Origin: Tepidiforma bonchosmolovskayae
Lineage (GTDB): Bacteria > Chloroflexota > Dehalococcoidia > Tepidiformales > Tepidiformaceae
Assembly: GCF_008838325.1 (NCBI RefSeq)
Contig: NZ_CP042829.1
Location: forward strand, 2,666,001-2,730,000
DNA length: 64,000 nt
Reading direction: 5' to 3'
How positions within the stretch are numbered: position 1 is the first letter of the stretch; the number at the start of each line of letters is the position of its first letter. The notes below the pieces were generated by a model that saw nothing but the letters and a program-made list of their open reading frames with translations, was not told the DNA's origin and ran no database searches. Of this stretch, positions 50,051 to 59,246 are shown piece after piece. Made by a program: the position numbers and the translations under genes.

Positions 50051-51826
50051 ATGCCCGACGTCGAGACCGTCGTCTACACCAACGAACCCGGCCGCGTGCT
50101 GCCCGTGCTCGAGCAGGAGCTCGAGGACTTCAAGACCGAGGCCGCGCGCTTCCTCAAGGGTGAGTGGGATGAGGCCCAGTTCATCGGCTTCCGCCTGAAG
50201 CAGGGCGTCTACGGACAGCGCCAGCCGAACGTCCAGATGATCCGGGTAAAGCTCCCCTTCGGCGGCGTCACGCCCGAGCAAATGGAGGCGTTCGCCGAGG
50301 TAGCGGAAAAGTACGCCCCGCTGCGGAAGGGCCACATCACCACCCGCCAGAACATCCAGTTCCACCACATCCCGCTGCTCAAGGCCGCAGAAGCCCTGTT
50401 CGTGCTGGGGCGGGCAGGCCTTTCAACCCGGGAGGCGTGCGGCAACACCGTAAGGAACGTGACCGGGGACCCGTGGGCCGGCATCCAGGAGGGCGAACCG
50501 TTCGACCCGACCCCGTATGCAGCCGCCTTCGCCCGCCGCTGGCTGCGGAACCCGCTGACCCAGCTCCTGCCACGGAAGTTCAAGGTCGCCTTCACCGCCA
50601 ACGACAGGGACCACGCCATCACAGGAATCCACGACCTCGGCTTCATTCCCCGGGTCAGGGATGGCGTGCGCGGGTTCACCATGGTCGTCGGCGGCGGCCT
50701 GAGCACGATGCCGCGCAAGGCGCCGGTGCTGTTCGAGTTTGTCCCGGTCGACGAGTACCTGAAGGTCTCCGAGGCCGTCCTTCGCATCTTCAACCGCGCC
50801 GATGAGCTCCGAAAAAACCGCGCCAAGGCGCGCATCAAGTTCCTCGTCGACCGGGTCGGTATCGACGAATTCCGCCGGATGGTCGAAGAGGAGCTGAGGG
50901 GCGACTGGACCGCCGGACGCGACTTCCGCCCCGACCCGCTCCTCTTCGTCCACGACGAAGAAGCGAACGCACCCGCCCGGCGCCCGCACTATCAGCAGCC
51001 GAACGGCGACCACCGGGAATTCACCGCATTCGTTGCCGCCAACGTTCGGCCACAGAAGCAGCAGGGGTTCAGCGCGGTCGAAGTCAAAGTGAATCGCGGC
51101 GATCTGCGGCCGGAGCAATTCCGCGGCCTGGCTGCCATCATGCGGGAGTACACCGGCGGCTACGCCCGGACGACCATCGGGCAGAACATCGTGCTCCGCT
51201 GGGTCCGGGATGAAAGCCTCTACGAGGTCTACTCCCGGCTGAAGGAGCTCGGGCTGGCGGACATTGGCGCCCAGACCATTACCGACGTCGTGAGCTGCCC
51301 GGGGACCGACAGCTGCAAGCTCGGCATCACGTCGTCGATGGGCCTCAACCAGGCTGTCCAGGAGCGCGTTGAGGCGATGCAGATCACCGACCCGCTCACA
51401 AAGCAGATCCACATCAAGATGAGCGGCTGCCCGAACAGCTGCGGGCAACACCACATCGCCACTATCGGGTTCCACGGCGCGGCCATGAAGGTCGGCGACC
51501 ACCAGCTCCCGGCCTACCATGTCTTCCTCGGCGGCAACTATGACAACGGCGAGCTGCGGATGGCGCAGCAGCTAAAAGTGCGCCTGCCCGCGAAACGGGG
51601 GCCCGATGCCGTCGAACGGTTCATCCGCCTGTACGAAGCCGAGCGTCTGCCGGGCGAGACGTTCAATGCCTTCTTCGACCGAGTCGGCCCTGAGCCGTTC
51701 GAACGCGCCATCGCAGACCTCTGCATCCCCGGCGAGTTCACGGAGGACAACCGCGGCATGTTCATCGACTGGAACCGGCTCGAACTCTACCGCCTGCAGC
51801 GCGGCGAAGGAGAGTGCGCCGTCTAA
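50051..51826 (+). CDS. sir: Assimilatory sulfite reductase (siroheme, ferredoxin-type)
   Basis: Six-electron reduction of sulfite to sulfide, completing sulfate assimilation. 591 residues. The two nitrite/sulfite reductase half repeats are present. The siroheme-[4Fe-4S] cysteines are in VSCPGTDSCKLGIT and MSGCPNSCGQHH. HITTRQNIQFHHIP is the siroheme/sulfite-binding Arg region of the first half. Single-chain hemoprotein type; no flavoprotein subunit follows, so ferredoxin is the likely donor. Assimilatory nitrite reductase is the alternative, but the cys neighbours favour sulfite. ATG 50051 is preceded by a leader of about 63 nt. Confidence 0.92.
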   Translation: MPDVETVVYTNEPGRVLPVLEQELEDFKTEAARFLKGEWDEAQFIGFRLKQGVYGQRQPNVQMIRVKLPFGGVTPEQMEAFAEVAEKYAPLRKGHITTRQNIQFHHIPLLKAAEALFVLGRAGLSTREACGNTVRNVTGDPWAGIQEGEPFDPTPYAAAFARRWLRNPLTQLLPRKFKVAFTANDRDHAITGIHDLGFIPRVRDGVRGFTMVVGGGLSTMPRKAPVLFEFVPVDEYLKVSEAVLRIFNRADELRKNRAKARIKFLVDRVGIDEFRRMVEEELRGDWTAGRDFRPDPLLFVHDEEANAPARRPHYQQPNGDHREFTAFVAANVRPQKQQGFSAVEVKVNRGDLRPEQFRGLAAIMREYTGGYARTTIGQNIVLRWVRDESLYEVYSRLKELGLADIGAQTITDVVSCPGTDSCKLGITSSMGLNQAVQERVEAMQITDPLTKQIHIKMSGCPNSCGQHHIATIGFHGAAMKVGDHQLPAYHVFLGGNYDNGELRMAQQLKVRLPAKRGPDAVERFIRLYEAERLPGETFNAFFDRVGPEPFERAIADLCIPGEFTEDNRGMFIDWNRLELYRLQRGEGECAV

Positions 51827-51843
51827 AGCCGGCTGCAGCCCTG

Positions 51844-52530
51844 TCAGCTCCCGCGCAGATTGGCCCAGGCGACCTCGAACGGGAGCCCGCCGGCCTGCGC
51901 CGCTTCGAGGAGCGCGCGTCGCTGGCGCTCGGCCGGGAGCCGCGCCAGGTAGACCGAAGGATTCGCACTCACCTCCTGCGCGAACCATTCGTGCCGGACG
52001 ATCACGCCGCAGAACGCCTCGAAGATTGCGTCCCGGTCGAGGTAGTTCTCGAAGACGAAGAGCGAAATGTCGTCCAGCGCGTCCTCGTCCCCGGCAGCCG
52101 CAAGCCGGTCAACGATGTCGCCCAGCCAGTCGGCGGTCCGCTCCCATTCAACCGCTGCGCCCGGGCAGCCCCGGGCCTCCATCGCCTCAAGTGAGGCCAT
52201 GAGGACCACGAGAAAGGTCGGCAGCCGGCGGGCATCGAAGCCTTCGCGCGCCAGTTCGGCCCAGCGCGCATCGTCGTCGCAGGTGCCCTCGGGTGCCAGA
52301 ACAGGAATGGCGCCCGCGAGTTCGTTCGCCTCGGCATCCGGCAGGGTCCGGATCCAGTCGCGGACGACGGCCGGCTCGACATCGGCCAGATTGATGACCG
52401 AAAGCGCGGCCAGCCGCCGTTCGGGCGAGCCGTCCTGGACCTCGGCCACCAGCTCGGGCGTCGTCATCCGGCGCATCCGGCCCTCGTGCGCCTGCCACCC
52501 CTCGTACTCTGGCGGTAGCCGTCGTTCCAT
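51844..52530 (-). CDS. Hypothetical helical protein (228 residues)
   Basis: Not recognised. It is acidic, mainly alpha-helical and possibly HEAT-like: the N-terminal half contains TPELVAEVQDGSPERRLAAL and VRDWIRTLPDAEANELAGAI. The C-terminal half has DALDDISLFVFENYLDRDA. No signal peptide, membrane span or catalytic motif. ATG 52530 has GAAGGAA upstream. It is convergent with sulfite reductase (17 bp between stops) and divergent from hemB. Codon bias matches the neighbours, so it looks like a real gene. Confidence 0.65.
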   Translation of the reverse strand: MERRLPPEYEGWQAHEGRMRRMTTPELVAEVQDGSPERRLAALSVINLADVEPAVVRDWIRTLPDAEANELAGAIPVLAPEGTCDDDARWAELAREGFDARRLPTFLVVLMASLEAMEARGCPGAAVEWERTADWLGDIVDRLAAAGDEDALDDISLFVFENYLDRDAIFEAFCGVIVRHEWFAQEVSANPSVYLARLPAERQRRALLEAAQAGGLPFEVAWANLRGS

Positions 52531-52602
52531 CGTTCCTTCAATTCCTCAATGCCAAAGGATAGCGGCCGCCGCCCATCTCGACCTTCGGGGGTTTCCTGAT
52601 GC

Positions 52603-52608
52603 TAGACT
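52603..52608 (+). promoter_or_regulatory. -10 box of hemB, leaderless type
   Basis: TAGACT ends 8 bp before ATG 52617. Confidence 0.4.
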
Positions 52609-52616
52609 GGCGCTGC

Positions 52617-53591
52617 ATGGAACTCGGAACCTTTGCCCGGCATCGCCGGCTTCGCTCCAGCGAATCGATGCGCCGGCTCGTCCGCGAGACCGAGCTGACG
52701 CCGTCGCACCTGGTCTATCCGCTCTTCGTCGAGGCCGGACTCTCCGGGCGTCAGCGCATCCCCTCGATGCCCGGGCAGGACCGGCTCGGGCTGGACGCGC
52801 TGGCAGAAGAAGCCCGCGACCTCGCCCGGCTGGGTATCGGTGGGGTGATGCTGTTCGGACTCCCCGCGGCCAAGGACGAGCTTGGGAGCGGAGCGTGGGC
52901 CGCCGACGGCGTCGTCCAGCAGGCCATCGGCCGGCTGAAGGACGCTGCGCCGGAGCTGGTCGTGATGGCGGACGTCTGCCTCTGCGAGTACACCAGCCAT
53001 GGGCACTGCGGCCCGCTTTCCGCCGACGGCTCCGTCGATAACGACGCGGCGCTCCCACTCCTCGCCGAAACGTCGGTCTCGCTGGCGCGCGCGGGCGCGG
53101 ACGTCATCGCGCCCAGCGACATGATGGACGGCCGCGTCCTCGCCATCCGGCGCGCGCTCGATGCCGCAGGGTTCACGACGGTGCCGATCCTCTCGTACGC
53201 GGCGAAGTTCGCGAGCGGGTTCTACGGCCCATTCCGCGAGGCTGCCGACAGCGCCCCCGCCTTCGGTGACCGGCGCGGCTACCAGATGGACCCAGCCAAC
53301 GGACGGATGGCGCTCGGCGAGGTATTGGCCGACCTCGAGCAGGGGGCGGATATGGTGATGGTGAAGCCGGCCCTGCCGTACCTCGACGTCATTCGTGCCG
53401 TGCGCGAGCGGACGACGGTCCCGGTTGCCGCCTACAACGTCAGCGGCGAATACGCGATGGTCATGGCCGCGGCCCACAACGGATGGATCGACCTCGACCG
53501 CGTGGTCGACGAGACCCTCACGGGTATCCGCCGGGCCGGGGCCGATATCGTCATCACCTATCACGCGAAGCAGTGGGCTGCCCGCCGGTGA
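52617..53591 (+). CDS. hemB: Delta-aminolevulinic acid dehydratase (porphobilinogen synthase)
   Basis: Condenses two 5-aminolevulinate molecules to porphobilinogen, the shared step of heme, siroheme and cobalamin synthesis. 324 residues. The zinc site is [18 protein letters not shown]; the Schiff-base lysines are in [14 protein letters not shown] and [15 protein letters not shown] 52617 is chosen because TAGACT lies 8 bp upstream, whereas the in-frame ATG at 52599 would overlap that box. Siroheme (sulfite reductase) and B12 (CarH) users lie nearby, which is a suggestive but unproven link. It overlaps the convergent formate dehydrogenase gene by 38 bp. Confidence 0.95.
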   Translation: MELGTFARHRRLRSSESMRRLVRETELTPSHLVYPLFVEAGLSGRQRIPSMPGQDRLGLDALAEEARDLARLGIGGVMLFGLPAAKDELGSGAWAADGVVQQAIGRLKDAAPELVVMADVCLCEYTSHGHCGPLSADGSVDNDAALPLLAETSVSLARAGADVIAPSDMMDGRVLAIRRALDAAGFTTVPILSYAAKFASGFYGPFREAADSAPAFGDRRGYQMDPANGRMALGEVLADLEQGADMVMVKPALPYLDVIRAVRERTTVPVAAYNVSGEYAMVMAAAHNGWIDLDRVVDETLTGIRRAGADIVITYHAKQWAARR

Positions 53592-55686
53592 GCGCTGTAT
53601 CCCGCGGCCGCTTCTTCTCGACCCGCACTGCGCAGACCTTGTACTCCGGGATGCGCGAGGGTTCATCGTAGGCGTTGTTCGTCAGGAAGTTGGCGGCGCT
53701 CTCGCGAAGTTTGACGAATGGAACGAAGACCGAGCCTGCCCGCACGGCATCGGTGACGATGGCTCTCCCGGTAAGCCGCCCGCGACGGGAGCGGACCACC
53801 ACTTCGTCGCCGTCGGCGATGCCAAACCGCTCCGCCTCGCCGGGGTGGATGGTAACCGGCACCTCGCTCACCTGGTCCAGCAGGGCCTGGACGCGCCGGG
53901 TCAGGGTGCCGCCGTGCCAGTGGTAGAGCACCCGGCCAGTGTTGAGGATGAGCGGGTAGTCCGCGTCGGGCAGTTCGGCCGCGGGCGCGGCCTGGCGGAC
54001 CGGCACGAACTTTCCGAGCCCCCGCGGGAAGCTCTGTGCGTAGAGATATCGGGTGCCCGGGTGGTCGGGGGACGGGCAGGGCCACTGGATGCCGCCCTCG
54101 CGTTCCAGCCGCTCATAGCTGATGCCGCGGAGCTGCGGTGTCAGCCGCGCCATCTCGGCGAAAACGTCTGCGGCGGACCGGTACGCGAACTGGCCCGGGT
54201 CGACCCCGACGTGCGGAGCCATCCGGCGGGCCAGGTCGCAGATAATCTCCCAGTCGGCGCGGGACTGCCCGACCCGCGGGACAGCCTGGCGCACCCGCTG
54301 AACCCTTCGCTCGCTGTTGGTAAACGTCCCGTCTTTCTCGGCGAACGAGCAGGCTGGCAGCACCACGTCGGCAAGTTCTGCGGTCTCGTGAAGGAACAGG
54401 TCCTGCACGACGAGAAAATCGAGCCGACGGAAGAGGTCGCCCGCATGCGCCAGGTTCGGTTCGGAGAGCAGCGGGTTCTCGCCGACGATGTACATCGCCC
54501 GGATCTCGCCGGTCGCGATACGCTCGACCATGTCGGTTGCCTTGATGCCCGGCTCGCGGGGAATGCCGGCATGCCAGGCCTCCTCGAAGCGCGCGACAAC
54601 GTCGTCCCGATACGGCTGGTACCCGGGCAGCGAGTCCGGGATACAGCCGGCATCCCCGCAGCCCTGCACGTTGTTCTGGCCGCGCAGCGGCGAAATCCCG
54701 CAGCCCGGCCGGCCCAGCTGGCCCGCGAGCAGCGCCAGGTTAATGAGCGCATGCGCGTTATCCGTCCCGTGGGTGTGCTGGGTGATGCCCATGCCCCAGG
54801 CAAGGCAGCTCCCAGGGCGTTCATCCGCGGGCAGGCCGCGCCGGGCCGGCGGCCGGGCATACAGGCGGGCGGCCAGCCGGAGTGCGTGCGGATCAACCCC
54901 GCACGCCTGGGCGTACTCCTCCACGGTCCGTTCCATCACGACTGCCCGCCAGGCTTCGAACCCCTCCGTCCGCGCCGCGATGAAGCCGCGGTCTTCGAGC
55001 CCCTCGTCGAGGATGGCGCGGGCCATGCCGTTGAACAGGGCGACATCGGTCCCAGGCGCGGGCTGCAGGAAGACGTCGGCCCGGCTTGCGAGGTCGATCC
55101 GCTTCGGGTTGACGACTACCAGTTTCGTCCCATGGTCGTCGACCGCCTTGCGCATCCGCGAGGCGATGACCGGGTGGTTCGAATCGGGGTCGCATCCGAC
55201 GACGACCAGGCACGACGCCTCCTCGTAGTCGATGTAGGAGTTGCTCGTTGCCCCGCTGCCAAGCTGGACCAGCATCGCCTCCACGCTCGGGGAATGGCAG
55301 AGCCGGGTGCAGTGGTCGATGTTGTTCGTCCCCATCACCAGCCGGACGAACTTCTGCTGGACGAAGGCGTCCTCGTTGGTCGCCTTCGCGCTCGCGAAAC
55401 TGCCGAAGGCGCCGCGGTAGTCGAGGAGCCGCTCGGCCACGAGGTCCAGGGCTTCGTCCCAGCTTGCGGGCTGAAGTTCGCCGTCGCGGCGGACCAGCGG
55501 CGTGGTGAGCCGGTCGGGGTGCTGGACGAAGGGAATGCCGAACCGCCCTTTGACGCACAGCATTCCCCGGCTCGACGGATTCGCCGGGTCGTCGTCGACC
55601 CAGGTGATACGGTCGTCGCGGGTGTGCACCACGATCCCGCAGCCGACGCCGCAGAACGGGCAGGTGCTAACCGTCTTCCGTTCCAT
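53554..55686 (-). CDS. fdhA: Formate dehydrogenase catalytic subunit (molybdopterin, Cys form)
   Basis: Oxidises formate to CO2 at a bis-MGD Mo or W centre. 710 residues. The N-terminal [4Fe-4S] site is Cys9, Cys12, Cys16 and Cys44 ([15 protein letters not shown]). The metal ligand is Cys130, with neighbouring His131 in [13 protein letters not shown], so no selenocysteine is used. The MGD-binding region contains [11 protein letters not shown] and [19 protein letters not shown]. It lacks the N-terminal 2Fe-2S/4Fe-4S extension of FdsA; that part is encoded by the upstream gene. Start ATG 55686 overlaps that gene by 20 bp. Confidence 0.93.
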   Translation of the reverse strand: MERKTVSTCPFCGVGCGIVVHTRDDRITWVDDDPANPSSRGMLCVKGRFGIPFVQHPDRLTTPLVRRDGELQPASWDEALDLVAERLLDYRGAFGSFASAKATNEDAFVQQKFVRLVMGTNNIDHCTRLCHSPSVEAMLVQLGSGATSNSYIDYEEASCLVVVGCDPDSNHPVIASRMRKAVDDHGTKLVVVNPKRIDLASRADVFLQPAPGTDVALFNGMARAILDEGLEDRGFIAARTEGFEAWRAVVMERTVEEYAQACGVDPHALRLAARLYARPPARRGLPADERPGSCLAWGMGITQHTHGTDNAHALINLALLAGQLGRPGCGISPLRGQNNVQGCGDAGCIPDSLPGYQPYRDDVVARFEEAWHAGIPREPGIKATDMVERIATGEIRAMYIVGENPLLSEPNLAHAGDLFRRLDFLVVQDLFLHETAELADVVLPACSFAEKDGTFTNSERRVQRVRQAVPRVGQSRADWEIICDLARRMAPHVGVDPGQFAYRSAADVFAEMARLTPQLRGISYERLEREGGIQWPCPSPDHPGTRYLYAQSFPRGLGKFVPVRQAAPAAELPDADYPLILNTGRVLYHWHGGTLTRRVQALLDQVSEVPVTIHPGEAERFGIADGDEVVVRSRRGRLTGRAIVTDAVRAGSVFVPFVKLRESAANFLTNNAYDEPSRIPEYKVCAVRVEKKRPRDTALTGGQPTASRDR

Positions 55687-56329
55687 TTCCCTGTCTCCTG
55701 TAGCGGCCAGCCCGGGCTGGGTCACGCATCGGCTTCGGACGCAGGGCATGCGTGGGGCATGCCGCCACGCACGAGCCACACGCCGTGCAAATCGAACCCG
55801 CGAATGTTGCCCCGGCACCCGGCGTGACGCGGGCCGCAGTCGCCGTCCCGGCGATGCCGATGGCTCCGATGTGCTGGAGCTGCTGACAGGCCGTCACGCA
55901 CCGCGCGCAGAGAATGCAGGCCTGCTCCTCGAATTCGAAGAACGGGCTCGTGGCGTCGAATCCGTCGCGGATCCGCCGCGGAAACGTTGGTCGTTCGAGG
56001 CCGTGCTCCTCATACGCGGCCCAGATCTCGCCGCTCCGCGGGCCGCCCGCCACATCCGGCTCGGGACCGTGCATCCGCGACGTGAGCCGAAGCACCTCGC
56101 GCCGCAGCCGGACGACCCGCCCGGAATTGGTCAGGACTTCGCTGACGCCTGCAGCCGGGGTGTGGCAGGCCGCGACGACCCGGCCATCCGCTTCGACCAG
56201 GCAGGTACGGCAGGCCCCGATCGGAGGCAGGTTATCGTCCTTGCACAGGTGCGGGAGGTGGATGCCGAGCGCGAGCACGGCATCGAGGATGCTGGCGGAT
56301 TCCGGGGCGGGCCGCCCGTCGACCTTCAC
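55667..56329 (-). CDS. Formate dehydrogenase iron-sulfur subunit (free-standing FdsA N-terminus/NuoG-like)
   Basis: 220 residues carrying electrons between the catalytic and NAD-binding subunits. The 2Fe-2S ligands are Cys29, Cys40, Cys43 and Cys55 (HLCKDDNLPPIGACRTC). A NuoG-like middle region follows, then two ferredoxin-type [4Fe-4S] motifs (ACILCARCVTACQQ and ICTACGSCVAACPTHA). This is equivalent to the N-terminal extension of FdsA-type enzymes, HoxU or NuoG. GTG 56329 overlaps the fdhB stop (GTGA), and its end overlaps fdhA by 20 bp. Confidence 0.9.
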   Translation of the reverse strand: MKVDGRPAPESASILDAVLALGIHLPHLCKDDNLPPIGACRTCLVEADGRVVAACHTPAAGVSEVLTNSGRVVRLRREVLRLTSRMHGPEPDVAGGPRSGEIWAAYEEHGLERPTFPRRIRDGFDATSPFFEFEEQACILCARCVTACQQLQHIGAIGIAGTATAARVTPGAGATFAGSICTACGSCVAACPTHALRPKPMRDPARAGRYRRQGNGTEDG

Positions 56330-57771
56330 GAGAACACCTCCGGCCAGAACGCCAGCGCTGAGCGGACCGGCCCGGTGGCCATCTGGCCCAGGCCGCAGAG
56401 GGACGCTAGCTGGATGGCGTCGAGCAGGTCCTCGGTAAGTTCAGCGGGATTGCCGCCCAGTGCCTCGAGCAGGAGCGGCGTCCCCTCCCGGCAGGGGGTG
56501 CACTTCCCGCACGACTGTTCGGCGTTGAAGGCGGCCATGGTGAGCGCGGCCCGGCGGATGTCGCCGGGGGCTTCCAGCACCACCACGCCCCCGGCCCCGA
56601 GCATGGCGCCCGTCGGGTGGTAGCGGCCCGGCAGGACCGGCTGGTCGGCTATCGCCCCGGGAAGCAATCCACCCGACGGCCCGCCGCAAAGCACGGCGAG
56701 CCCCTCCGGCGCGGGCGAACCGGCCCGGTCGAGGACCTCCGCAAGCGGTGTACCGAGCGGCACTTCATACACGCCCGGCCGTTCGACCCGGCCGCTGAGC
56801 GAGAGGATACGGGTCCCCGGCGCGTCGGAGGCACCGAAGGCCCGAAACGCTGCCGGACCTTCGCGCAGAATCACCGCGACGGCAGCGAGGGTCTCGACAT
56901 TGTTGACCACGGTCGGCATGCCGAAGAGGCCCGAATCCACCGGCAGCGGCGGGCGCGGCCGGGGCACGGCCCGGCGCCCTTCGATGGCGTTCAGGAGCGC
57001 TGTCTCCTCCCCGAGCACGTAGCCGCCCGCGCCGCGGTAGAGCAGGACCTGCCCGGCAATCGGCGAGTCCGCGAGCGCCCGCTCAAATGCCTCCGCAGCA
57101 GGGTCGGCCTCGCCGTTGATGAACGCGATGGTCACCGCCGGCCGCAGCGCCTCCATGGCGATGGCCAGCCCTTCGACCACCCGCCCCGGGCGGAGGCAGA
57201 GCAGCGCGCGGTCCTTGAAGACGCCGGGCTCCCCCTCCTCCGCGTTCATGACGAGGGCGAGCGGCGCCCCATGGCGGAGGGCAGCGCGCCACTTCCGGGC
57301 GGTGGGGAAGTAGGCGCCGCCGCGGCCGCGCAGCCCAGCCTCTTCAATCTCGTCGAGGACTGCGGCCGGCCCGAGCCGACGGGCGCGCTCCAGCCCGGCC
57401 CACGTCCGGTCTGCCGGCCCGAGCAGGGGACCGGCCTGGCGCACCATCTCCGCCGGGAAGGGCTGCTCGTCCCCGAATGCGGGCGGGGCGTAGCAGCGGA
57501 ACAGGCACCCTGCGGGCAGCTCCGGCTCGTGAAAGCCAGGGTGGAGGGCGCAGGCGATGCCGGCGCAGGCCCGCTCACCACCTGGAGCATCGAAACGGAA
57601 CTCGTGGAACGACCGGGCGGCCTCCCATGCCTCCGCTGCCGGGACACCAACCTCCCGGGCAACCGCCTCGATGGATGCGGGCGTGAGAAAGCCGTCGCCC
57701 CGGTGACGGGCGACCAGCTCAGGGAGCAGCCGGGCGCGGCGGGGAAGTGCGAAGGCTGGCGCAGCGGACAC
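56326..57771 (-). CDS. fdhB: Formate dehydrogenase NAD(H)/FMN subunit (NuoF-like, truncated NuoE-like N-terminus)
   Basis: 481 residues. The C-terminal NuoF-like part binds FMN and NAD (AGLRGRGGAYFPTARKW, NAEEGEPGVFKDRALL) and one [4Fe-4S] cluster (SCGKCTPCREGT, SLCGLGQMA). The N-terminal about 100 residues are a compact NuoE-like domain: Cys69-x4-Cys74 and Cys89-x3-Cys93 keep the 2Fe-2S pattern, but only 14 residues separate the pairs, where NuoE has about 35. GTG 57771 is 7 bp behind TACGAT (57779-57784, minus strand). It is the first gene of the three-gene fdh operon. Confidence 0.9.
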   Translation of the reverse strand: MSAAPAFALPRRARLLPELVARHRGDGFLTPASIEAVAREVGVPAAEAWEAARSFHEFRFDAPGGERACAGIACALHPGFHEPELPAGCLFRCYAPPAFGDEQPFPAEMVRQAGPLLGPADRTWAGLERARRLGPAAVLDEIEEAGLRGRGGAYFPTARKWRAALRHGAPLALVMNAEEGEPGVFKDRALLCLRPGRVVEGLAIAMEALRPAVTIAFINGEADPAAEAFERALADSPIAGQVLLYRGAGGYVLGEETALLNAIEGRRAVPRPRPPLPVDSGLFGMPTVVNNVETLAAVAVILREGPAAFRAFGASDAPGTRILSLSGRVERPGVYEVPLGTPLAEVLDRAGSPAPEGLAVLCGGPSGGLLPGAIADQPVLPGRYHPTGAMLGAGGVVVLEAPGDIRRAALTMAAFNAEQSCGKCTPCREGTPLLLEALGGNPAELTEDLLDAIQLASLCGLGQMATGPVRSALAFWPEVFS

Positions 57772-57778
57772 GCCGCCG

Positions 57779-57784
57779 ATCGTA
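57779..57784 (-). promoter_or_regulatory. -10 box of the formate dehydrogenase operon, leaderless type
   Basis: TACGAT on the minus strand, 7 bp before GTG 57771. No -35 match and no ribosome-binding site. Confidence 0.4.
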
Positions 57785-57804
57785 CGCCGGGGCAGTGGCC
57801 GTTG

Positions 57805-58224
57805 CTAGACCCGGCGCGCCGCGAGCGCGTGCGCTCCGTTCAGTGCCGAAGGGACGACGGTCTTGCGGGCAGGCTTGCGCGGCTCCTTGCAGGCCGCGAC
57901 GAGGGTGCGGTCGACAATGTCGCTGATGCCGCGGGAACGGGCTTCGTTGCGCACGTAGGCCACGGTCGCTGAAATCGTCGCTTCGGCGCCCGGCCACGGC
58001 TCGCAGCGGATGATGCGCAGGTGGCGGGACGACTCATTCCATTCGACAACGAGCCGGGGATGGGACCCCGGCCCGGCACAGTACCTCGTGTAGCCGCCCA
58101 GGTACTCCTGCGTCATGTGGAGCCCGCGAGCGGATGGGTCGATTCCGGCCCGGTGAAGGCCTTCCCAGAGGTCGCCGAGGGCAAGCAAGAGGCGGAATGC
58201 TACATCGGAGGTGTCAGCGCGCAA
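57805..58224 (-). CDS. Hypothetical protein (139 residues)
   Basis: Not recognised. An N-terminal helical region (RADTSDVAFRLLLALGDLWE) is followed by strands (PRLVVEWNESSRHLRIIRCE) and a basic tail ending in AARRV. TTG 58224 is the only long start; an internal ATG (MTQEYLGG) would remove 36 residues. A TAGAAT box (58280-58285, minus strand) could be its promoter. It reads toward the fdh operon with 33 bp between, but that operon has its own -10 box. Confidence 0.5.
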   Translation of the reverse strand: MRADTSDVAFRLLLALGDLWEGLHRAGIDPSARGLHMTQEYLGGYTRYCAGPGSHPRLVVEWNESSRHLRIIRCEPWPGAEATISATVAYVRNEARSRGISDIVDRTLVAACKEPRKPARKTVVPSALNGAHALAARRV

Positions 58225-58346
58225 TGGTCGTCCCGTGCGGATAGGGTGTCGTGCGCGGCCCCCGCGGTGCCGCAGCCTGATTCTACGCCATCCGGCCGGG
58301 GACGATGCAAGCCGTGGATGCGAGCTATAGATGAAAGCCCCGATTG

Positions 58347-59246
58347 TCAGCGTTTCAGATAGGCCGCCAGGCCCTCCTCCAGCGGCGTCAGGCGGAGGCC
58401 GAACACCTCGCGCAGGGCAGCAGTGTCTGCGACGCCGTCCATCGTGATGAAATCGATGGCGTCGGGGGTGAGCGGCCGGCCGGGCGCAAACTGGGCCACC
58501 GAAGCGACGAGCTTCATGACCGGCTTCGGGCTGTGAAGCAGGAAGCGCCTGCGGCCCGACACCCGGAGGGCCGTCCGGATGACGTCGTCCATGGTCAGGA
58601 CGTCAGGCCCGCCGATTTCGAAGATGCGCCCGCGCGCTTCCGGCTTCTGTACGGCCGCCACGACATGCGCTGCAAGGTCTTCGACGTAGAGCGGATTGAT
58701 GCGCGTCTTCCCGTTGCCGATGACCGGGACAAAGGGAAGGAACTTCGCGAAGCCCAGGAAGCGGTTGAGCGAGACATCGCCCGGTCCGTACACCCAGCTC
58801 GGCCGGAAGACGACGTACGGCACGCCGGACGCCGCGATGTGCTGCTCCTCCTGCCATTTGAACCGCTGCCAGTGGTAGGGGGCGTGCTCGGCCGCGCCGA
58901 CACCGCTCAGGCCGATGAAGAGGGGCGTCCCGGCCGATTTGGCGGCATCAACCAGGTTGCGGGTGCCGCCGAGGTCGATCCGTTCGAAGGTGTACCCCTT
59001 CTCCGGGTGTTCGATGGGCGAGTTCGGGAACTGGACGGCGTCGACGACTGCGTCAGCCCCGGCGAGCAGCGCCGGGAGTGTCTCCGGGGCCGTGACGTCG
59101 GCTGCGACCCAGGTCGCCCGCGGGTCGAGTGGAGCCTTCTCGGGCCGCCGCCGCGAGCCGACGACGACCTCATGACCCGCGTCGAGCAGCGCCCTGGTGA
59201 TCGAGCGGCCGAGGAACCCTGTGCCGCCGGCGACTGCGATTTTCAT
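58347..59246 (-). CDS. NAD(P)-dependent SDR/NDUFA9-like epimerase-fold protein
   Basis: 299 residues of the atypical short-chain dehydrogenase family related to NDUFA9 and NmrA. The Rossmann motif is KIAVAGGTGFLGRSITRALL; substrate-side elements include GLSGVGAAEHAPYHWQRFKW, YVVFRPSWVYGPGD and the C-terminal TPLEEGLAAYLKR. The active-site Tyr is replaced or displaced, as in many members. ATG 59246 overlaps the carH stop by 4 bp (ATGA), so the two are translated from one mRNA. Confidence 0.85.
   Translation of the reverse strand: MKIAVAGGTGFLGRSITRALLDAGHEVVVGSRRRPEKAPLDPRATWVAADVTAPETLPALLAGADAVVDAVQFPNSPIEHPEKGYTFERIDLGGTRNLVDAAKSAGTPLFIGLSGVGAAEHAPYHWQRFKWQEEQHIAASGVPYVVFRPSWVYGPGDVSLNRFLGFAKFLPFVPVIGNGKTRINPLYVEDLAAHVVAAVQKPEARGRIFEIGGPDVLTMDDVIRTALRVSGRRRFLLHSPKPVMKLVASVAQFAPGRPLTPDAIDFITMDGVADTAALREVFGLRLTPLEEGLAAYLKR

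Noticed and set aside
50051-51826. Assimilatory nitrite reductase as the identity of the siroheme protein
   Set aside because: The siroheme family does not separate cleanly by motif, but the divergent cysH-cysC-cysD-cysN operon argues for sulfite reductase; no nitrate genes are nearby.
53395-55827. 810-codon plus-strand open frame opposite fdhA
   Set aside because: Fully antisense to formate dehydrogenase, whose Fe-S and molybdopterin motifs are unmistakable.
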